Shown: positions 9,301 to 10,568 of the stretch, in pieces
Position numbering within the stretch: position 1 is the first letter of the stretch
How the letters are laid out: every line of letters starts with the position of its first letter
Origin: an uncultured Clostridium sp.
GTDB lineage: Bacteria > Bacillota > Clostridia > Christensenellales > Pumilibacteraceae
Assembly (NCBI GenBank): GCA_900555125.1
Contig: USKH01000025.1
Coordinates: 1-10,568 of the forward strand
Reading direction: 5' to 3'
Length of the DNA stretch: 10,568 nucleotides
Translations under genes and position numbers: made by a program
The notes under the pieces: model-generated
What the model saw: the letters and a program-made list of their open reading frames with translations, nothing else
Databases searched by the model: none
What the model was told of the DNA's origin: nothing

Positions 9301-9743
9301 TGACCGCCCGCGTACCAACCTTTAAACGTATAGGTGTATTGCGCGGTTGCGGCTTTGACGGGATCTGCGGGTTTCGCGATCTTTTCACCGTATTTGACTT
9401 TATACGTGTCCACGCCCACCACGGTTACGCTGTAACTGCGGCTGTCGTAGACGACGACGGTCACCGATGCCGATTTCTTGCCTTCCGATACGGTGATCAC
9501 CGTTTCGCCTTCTTTGACGGCTGTGATCTTTCCGCCCGATACGGTTGCTACCGTCTCATCGGAAGACGTCCATTTTACATCACCGGATATACCGGAAACG
9601 GTAAGATCGTACGTTGAGCCTGCCTGAATCAGCACGCGGTTCTTTCCGGCAATTTTAATGTCGGAGCCGCCGCACGCGATAAAGCACAAGCTGCACGCAA
9701 GACACACGATAAGCCCGATGATGCGCTTAAACTTTTTACTCAT
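327..9743 (-). CDS. Giant modular surface lipoprotein with InlB-type repeats and LamG-like array
   Basis: This encodes a 3138-residue exported protein, probably lipid-anchored on the outer face of the membrane and acting as an adhesin or binding protein; the ligand is unknown. Domains in order: Lys-rich signal peptide with lipobox FIAC (Cys24); BIG2-type Ig-like domain (about 36-98); eleven InlB-like repeats (101-927); Ig-like and transthyretin-like linker regions (about 928-1140 and 1381-1545); and nine beta-rich, LamG-like units (about 1141-3138). No enzyme motif, LPXTG, SLH domain, dockerin or C-terminal membrane helix is visible. I chose the ATG at 9743 because it begins a classic signal peptide (MSKKFKRIIG) and follows GGAGGG, although the spacing is short (3-4 bases). 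The longer in-frame start at 9791 lies only about six bases after the predicted transcription start and has no room for a ribosome binding site. It is a single gene with its own promoter and terminator. The reading frame is intact over 9.4 kb. Confidence 0.93.
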   Translation of the reverse strand: MSKKFKRIIGLIVCLACSLCFIACGGSDIKIAGKNRVLIQAGSTYDLTVSGISGDVKWTSSDETVATVSGGKITAVKEGETVITVSEGKKSASVTVVVYDSRSYSVTVVGVDTYKVKYGEKIAKPADPVKAATAQYTYTFKGWYAGGQPYDFEKGVTGNLVIEPVFDKTVNKYTVTVGDRQFEYAYGSQIVLDGELANPVKEATAEYEYIFAGYYDGETKWDFANGIVTGNVTLTAKYQEIKRQYAVSFDGKVSGYAEYGTKLTAPADPAKAATAKFTYTFKGWYVGDKKWNFDVDTVTEKTELVAKYDETVNSYTVKVGETEQTLDYGVKIANPGTPEKEATAKYTYEFVGWMTEEGKKWDFENDTVTGNVVLTASFNALLRSYEFTVPAYTVLEGGEYKEVPASTVSYAYGEKAVRPATPVKKTTGEKKYYFDKFVIKGTEIEWNFAKDTIEGAVELEILFKESTNKHLVSFDNIRFEEYAYGEKINRPEDPVKDPDLLNEYMFEGWECDGKAWDFDNDVVTGNMTLTSVFGATDRTYEIKFMSNGEEVDSQEVKIGRKIEKPVGTPVKDSTKTKTYTFIGWFNGTEEWNFDNELAGPVTLTAHFAENARKYVVTLDNNGEITTAEYNYGDKIAKPADPAGYIDETLGKKAEFVGWADADGAIWDFVLGTVTADGMKLTAKYELKDIYYTVTYIDSNGAVIYAQPAKTAEDIVRLAAYEKATDVRYTYTFLYWTADQETPYDFATELTGDIVLSPVYETAERVYSVTLLNYDGSVFKVLEGEEGFKYGEQFNYPMDAEQPIKEIGDENSYVFDYWALTPDGKVAYTDKIVSNISLYAVYVIDNNTYTVHYYDYDGELIEGATQEGVKRNKLLTLPDMNKAATVYEKYTFLGWAIEKDGAVKYPASNSLIRCAGNMEMYSVYKTETIYYTVSAAVTDEDNNFYMTDKEGNRLTSADLKFTYNTRFEFKLDINSESMGTVVVKLNGVNLVANEEGVYSVLVRDDNNRLVINGLTLRRYTITDKVTVAKQNEVNPMVNGEKEVIVKLTDGDNVTYVENAVNGGVMTVANLVKGDYTVEYVVKDSEGGYKSISEAKYTQALNADWAVENDTMTWTLNGSLVGYTPVTIYGKYEIDANGVIKNTVEEMRNSLGATIIGANPGEGDFIVSASYDKCDKTQTQADGPSFGYTFTTQSGDNISIYVVDEGKLRIFGGGIGCENRIETNKLVVGAGAVGNMYWDCYRLVTMTYAKKDGKLYLFGTFSDKNNPVIKINNKLLGVIDTATGTLYTAGAMTGSSVDQLVNVLYDTGNYQVIQNDELKKLANITAMEAYYGIKQIAPVDVYGINYSTLATDVDNGVAKAETRLATKLDNHASLIVKNPTGKKDRVNVWETANFTIAPDYGYVIKSVNFDGAEYPYYFNEKGQVVFDFAKNFDRAGEFKVSVTTEKGNIANWTKLSGKFTTEGAVEKKAYAMLVGDNGFTVTVMSDDNGNYATMLPAGEYNVVGQTMFKSAGAAYQSTDRINTYAQKFTVTANGGEQIKNVDFARMTGGNNIGAGGRHNLNDVKITGETDATFSVSVKSFSEHEYFLNRKLAAGQMIYYSLKFNERQGWTAAEGGANEADKQDLYIKNSVGGKNLGLSSWGANWEGDKINNTPFVGITLTLAKGYSNNVYNFAYARVGNTVYLLGKYEGAENWVAISKTDVTDAEAQVKLYISGAQRYHDYTYSNFGYNVNASEVKAIVDAAVANKSTAKTQDLGTPGADGKYDTFIQGQYGLAITDQTFSKTSDTVTITANVSTYMQKFPFFGFMMRDPKTGNFVNIGMNGSAKSWITSVENGNGHGYRSQVYNATGAKPDVDIGSGDQANPTTKSFKIKAVVSGDNWMIYVNDELCLSLNLRKHYEERFVGGGGWVTGAASGNAKHGWTGDTANLYPVGDEYQLGFFVFADTQRIARIADITVEKKDALPTMFMEGLLPEGIESVKNAEDVVYTGYNKGNTEVATSAVGIVNGESMQFTMKFNPASEGRLAHAAKYNSTGERFPDMYYQIGIGGKGFRFNAGGCTTGTWDNTKFPSATVVTNNVFDFGLGRDMYEGNSFTAPQYDFAIVKENGKVDLYGKWHGATEWIKMYTSDNTQAKTYIDYFSITTKNGFAINYSLYGFKVTKANEVTAHTWDYANAPKDSWYSSASKVINEDGAVGYTMHLNTTGLRQWKSSVYLPKSEVYHANGTNAVITGNYSIRGSNADWSMYGWHFRDTVDGAKSLFLGFRSGGQGKNCFVMCWDTYVDNYGYRYPSLGAADPANGLNVCNPNAIAGIKNNTVQFSAKWVVNGYDYKLYIGEYGKEADTLVFDINVKTYTTNVAPVDGGDVNKKWGGTHEHSADKHVPDLTNFRVGVTMSTDVGPRDTDWNAGAFGAMYAENVTVRDNIWTGDDLALTGPAYKLVTDENGNRITSDYWYAEADFEGSVNHKSCGGILTDMMGASSLQTSEKGKDTPFYGTGYGYGQIYIHKAGNWLGGTPAGCSVGQKNLKIASARMGNRVYVYLDGALKMSYPVTDKASQFGVFAGVGTNDELTVKNFKYVVGKENTEKKMREIAGATVNKTVDGKTYALETADLGGSFFYDNWTAFKSFGANYNIQGRNALTMTNITFAYQAAYTGNVYYMEAEFDMASSYQGILINTYNKPEANNKYFLGIGFDYGDKNSTNLYLHTDHGWGNNSDHIGNFPLDGDDIVRMGVARVYDMYYVFLDGKFVTSFQSDGLNNGDITKTIAANNQSGFGVFNCQPTDNPTKVTNAYYTMDKQAVLAMVANKANANNGSFYFQTAGSYVMSGDIEITNPTGRNHYVDFRIMNGENRFLLWDGDNNGTYEIAYSYNKNHVHNGNLPASEYVGLNNKISWKIVYYKKNAFFYVNGKLKLVYVNAASAPSDRWKSITASGCSIKLNNINIISDDGDVDAFNAAIAECPEVAAVGDLSTGEMYVSRVYTGNGPEVSNNSLTGGTINDAIDFAKYGTFNNFVYETTLVIEQVGGNAHYGIEFADAGRRFLFWNTGDGDTFKITWAYDGGYGDAKYQRPLTAASYKMKVVVKDGNAYWFVDGTLMCAIQVRGQMALRIESMIAHTEGTTIISKTHNEAAYNAAIAGLNLPDITGATRF
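330..1343 (-). repeat. C-terminal tandem duplication of a LamG-like unit
   Basis: The last two units (residues 2801-2958 and 2959-3138) are visibly homologous. Shared landmarks in order are His-Tyr at 2830/2831 and 3018/3019, 'RFLLWDGDNNGTYEIAYSY' against 'RFLFWNTGDGDTFKITWAY', an 'LPASEY'/'LTAASY' turn, the 'FFYVNGKL'/'YWFVDGTL' hairpin, and a closing helix 'DAFNAAIA' against 'AAYNAAIA'. The first copy has a possible calcium-type acidic loop (D2847, D2849, N2851) that is only partly kept in the second (residues 3034-3039). The protein ends 13 residues after the second helix with no anchor motif. Confidence 0.8.
5109..5390 (-). other. Carboxypeptidase-regulatory-like (transthyretin-type) domain in giant protein
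   Basis: Residues about 1452-1545 begin with 'KLSGKFT', continue with a strand pair, then 'DDNGNYATMLPAGEYNVVG'. The D-x-x-G-x-Y-x-x-x-L-P-A-G-x-Y pattern is typical of CarboxypepD_reg/Cna-B-type beta domains. A related but weaker segment lies at about 1022-1085 ('LVKGDYTVEYVV'). Both lie between the repeat stalk and the second LamG-like unit, so they are probably structural linkers. The segment just before (1381-1445, 'PDYGYVIKSVNFDG') resembles generic bacterial repeat domains. Family assignment is from pattern only. Confidence 0.55.
6963..9443 (-). repeat. Eleven tandem InlB/Listeria-Bacteroides-type protein repeats
   Basis: I delimit units at residues 101-170, 171-241, 242-312, 313-382, 383-467, 468-537, 538-611, 612-688, 689-763, 764-844 and 845-927. 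The core pattern is a first strand (Y-x-V), 'YGEKIAKPADPVK', an 'ATAKYTYTFKGWY' segment, 'WDF', and 'VTGNVTLTAKY'. This matches the InlB B-repeat (Flg_new) family, a beta-grasp-like fold that forms extended stalks. Units 1-4 and 6-8 are closest to the pattern. Unit 5 has lost the GW motif and carries an insertion near its start. Units 9-11 are longer and depart from the W-D-F element. The coding DNA of different units is related but clearly diverged, so this is not a recently expanded array. The likely job is to hold the C-terminal modules away from the cell surface. Confidence 0.9.
9450..9638 (-). other. BIG2-type bacterial Ig-like domain (domain in giant protein)
   Basis: Residues about 36-98 follow the BIG2 pattern: a strand with Val-Leu, 'WTSSDETVATVSGGKITAV', then a Gly-Glu turn and 'VITV', ending in 'ASVTVVV'. 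The W-x-S-x-D-x-x-V-A-T-V motif is diagnostic of this family. Such domains are common in surface proteins and usually act as rigid spacers or binding modules. Here it lies directly after the lipid anchor, at the membrane-proximal base of the repeat stalk. Confidence 0.85.
9672..9743 (-). other. Lipoprotein signal peptide and lipobox
   Basis: Residues 1-24 show a positively charged n-region (KKFKR), a hydrophobic core (residues 8-23) and the sequence FIAC followed by GGS. Cys24 is the expected lipidated residue after cleavage by signal peptidase II. Phe at -3 is less usual than Leu, but the CGGS start of the mature protein is typical of Clostridia lipoproteins. Three further Cys (14, 17, 20) lie inside the hydrophobic core; the core would be too short if any of them were the modified residue. 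Confidence 0.85.
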
Positions 9744-9768
9744 ATACCCTCCATAAGCATAATATTTT

Positions 9769-9789
9769 GCCGTATGCATTGCAAACGGC
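9769..9789 (-). promoter_or_regulatory. Stem-loop in the leader of the giant lipoprotein mRNA
   Basis: On the minus strand GCCGT, an unpaired T, TGC, the loop AAT, then GCA, T and ACGGC form an eight-base-pair hairpin with one T-T mismatch. It starts only about eight bases after the predicted transcription start and ends about 25 bases before the ATG. There is no T-run after it, so it is not a terminator. A structure this close to the 5' end could shield the long mRNA from decay; that role is inference. Confidence 0.5.
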
Positions 9790-9803
9790 ATATCTACGGT
9801 GTA

Positions 9804-9832
9804 ATTATAACATTACTTTCGGCTCTTGTCAA
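9804..9832 (-). promoter_or_regulatory. Consensus sigma-A promoter of the giant lipoprotein gene
   Basis: On the minus strand there is a perfect TTGACA (9832 to 9827), a 17-base spacer and a perfect TATAAT (9809 to 9804). The start of transcription should be near 9797, giving a leader of about 54 bases before the ATG at 9743. The promoter has the same core and spacing as the one at 77-105, including matching flanking bases (TTGACAAG and TATAATT). Such a consensus match suggests high basal expression. I see no operator-like dyad overlapping it. Confidence 0.85.
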
Positions 9833-9931
9833 GTTTTTATGAAAATATAATTAAGACATTTTTCTTTTTTTTACACAAAACCATAACATTAGGAGGTTTG
9901 AGCTGTCCAAAAAAGCGTTTTCGGGTGACAA

Positions 9932-10468
9932 TTACTCTTTTTTACAGGCAATTTTACGATACGCCTTTGCGTGACCGCACACAGGACAGGTTTCGGGCGG
10001 GGTTTTGCCTTCGACTACGTTTCCGCACGCAAGGCACACCCATTTTACGGGATACGCGCGCTCGAACACCGTTCCGTCGGCAATTCTGCCGCGCATATCG
10101 AGATAGATTTTTTCGTGACGTTTTTCGATTTCGGCAACCTCGCGGAACAACCGCGCTATTTCGTTAAAGCCCTCTTTTTCCGCCGTTTCGGCAAAACGCG
10201 GATACATTTCCGTGCTTTCGTAACATTCTCCCTCGGCAGCGTCGGCGGCGTTATCGGCGGGCGTACATTCTCCGAATCCCATTACTTTAAGCCACAGCTC
10301 GGCATGCTCGCGTTCGTTTAAAGATATTTCGTCGATTACATTGCCGTATTCGCGATATCCCGACGAGCGCATACAGTCGGCATAAATTTCGTATTTTACC
10401 CTCGCCATGCATTCCCCCGAAAACGCAGTCATGAGATTTGCCTCGGTTTTACTTCCTTTTAATTGCAT
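9932..10468 (-). CDS. rbr: Rubrerythrin (di-iron peroxidase with rubredoxin domain)
   Basis: This 178-residue cytoplasmic protein is a classical rubrerythrin. Such proteins reduce hydrogen peroxide to water with electrons passed from NAD(P)H through rubredoxin-type carriers, protecting anaerobes against oxygen stress. The N-terminal four-helix ferritin-like domain (about 1-138) has the expected di-iron ligands: E19 in 'FSGEC', E52 and H55 in 'NEREHAE', E81 and E84 in 'GECYESTEMYP', and E115/H118 in 'EIEKRH'. The C-terminal rubredoxin domain (about 140-178) has C145-x2-C148 and C161-x2-C164. Length and domain order are normal for the family. The ATG at 10468 fits the conserved N-terminal 'LKGSKTEANLM' and follows a GAGAGG ribosome binding site with 8-base spacing. 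Cys20, next to ligand E19, replaces the residue usually seen as Ser. No clear terminator follows, but the next gene has its own promoter. Confidence 0.97.
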   Translation of the reverse strand: MQLKGSKTEANLMTAFSGECMARVKYEIYADCMRSSGYREYGNVIDEISLNEREHAELWLKVMGFGECTPADNAADAAEGECYESTEMYPRFAETAEKEGFNEIARLFREVAEIEKRHEKIYLDMRGRIADGTVFERAYPVKWVCLACGNVVEGKTPPETCPVCGHAKAYRKIACKKE

Positions 10469-10500
10469 AATGTTTACCTCTCGGTTTGGATTTTCTCCTC

Positions 10501-10535
10501 TATAATATTATATAGAATGGAAAAATATGATTTTG
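10501..10535 (-). promoter_or_regulatory. Likely rubrerythrin promoter with AT palindrome
   Basis: A perfect TATAAT lies at 10512 to 10507 on the minus strand, putting the transcription start near 10500 and leaving about 32 bases of leader. The -35 position at 17-base spacing reads CAAAAT, a poor match, so an activator or another control may matter. The -10 is half of a perfect 12-base palindrome, TATAATATTATA (10501-10512). This resembles the half-sites of PerR boxes (TTATAAT-N-ATTATAA) but lacks the central base and the outer pairs, so it is a weak match. A GAGGAG at 10500-10495 is SD-like but no start follows at proper spacing. Confidence 0.5.
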
Positions 10536-10544
10536 CCCTGAATT

Positions 10545-10557
10545 CCGCACTTTGCGG
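10545..10557. repeat. Short GC-rich inverted repeat upstream of rubrerythrin
   Basis: CCGCA (10545-10549) and TGCGG (10553-10557) flank a three-base loop. A TTTG stretch follows on the plus strand only, so it could at most be the weak end of a plus-strand transcript, and no plus-strand gene precedes it. On the minus strand it lies upstream of the rubrerythrin promoter. Function is unknown. The window ends 11 bases further on. Confidence 0.3.
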
Positions 10558-10568
10558 TTTGAATAAAT

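Noticed and set aside
6963..9443. Periodic repeats considered as a CRISPR-like or satellite DNA array
   Set aside because: The period is about 210-255 bases, follows the codon frame, and is conserved at protein rather than DNA level, so these are protein-domain repeats.
327..9743. Giant protein considered as a polysaccharide-degrading enzyme
   Set aside because: Despite LamG-like modules common in glycoside hydrolases, I find no catalytic-domain motif or acidic catalytic pair in a conserved context. A binding or adhesive role is the safer reading.
9907..9924. Possible terminator after rubrerythrin
   Set aside because: A seven-base-pair, mostly A-T stem (CCGAAAA with TTTTTGG on the minus strand) can be drawn, but no T-run follows it, so I cannot support a terminator here.
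9826..10167. Plus-strand open frame with AGGAGGT (9891-9897) followed by a possible TTG start
   Set aside because: Most of it lies antisense to rubrerythrin, whose ligand motifs are intact. The predicted peptide is Arg/Phe-rich without family features, and I find no clear plus-strand promoter for it.

Overview
This window most likely comes from an anaerobic, Gram-positive-type (Bacillota/Clostridia) bacterium, probably host-associated. The basis is a surface lipoprotein full of InlB-like repeats, a rubrerythrin, perfect TTGACA-17-TATAAT promoters and GG-rich ribosome binding sites. A finer placement (for example the Christensenellales-type gut lineages, which carry many giant repeat lipoproteins) is only an inference.

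Layout: all recognised genes lie on the minus strand and read right to left. At the right end (9932-10468) is a complete rubrerythrin gene, with its own AT-rich promoter region ending near 10535. A 188-base gap follows (9744-9931); it holds a perfect consensus promoter (9804-9832) and a leader hairpin (9769-9789) for the second gene. That gene fills 327-9743 and encodes one 3138-residue secreted lipoprotein. It ends before a strong intrinsic terminator (226-265). Left of the terminator the DNA is non-coding, apart from a second perfect consensus promoter (77-105) that fires out of the left edge toward a gene outside the window.

The giant protein is the centre of interest. In order it has a lipoprotein signal peptide (Cys24), a bacterial Ig-like (BIG2-type) domain (about 36-98), eleven tandem InlB/Listeria-Bacteroides-type repeats (about 101-927), Ig-like and carboxypeptidase-regulatory-like linker domains, and from about residue 1141 nine consecutive beta-rich units that look like concanavalin A/LamG-type sandwiches, often joined by short Ala-rich helical spacers. 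The last two units are a clear tandem duplication. No catalytic domain, LPXTG motif, SLH domain, dockerin or C-terminal membrane segment is visible. The simplest reading is a membrane-tethered stalk (repeats) presenting an array of binding modules, possibly for glycans or host/microbial surface ligands; the ligand is unknown.

The two genes appear to be separate transcription units. The rubrerythrin serves peroxide detoxification in the cytoplasm and has no evident functional link to the lipoprotein. I do not see a mobile element, CRISPR array, tRNA or rRNA.
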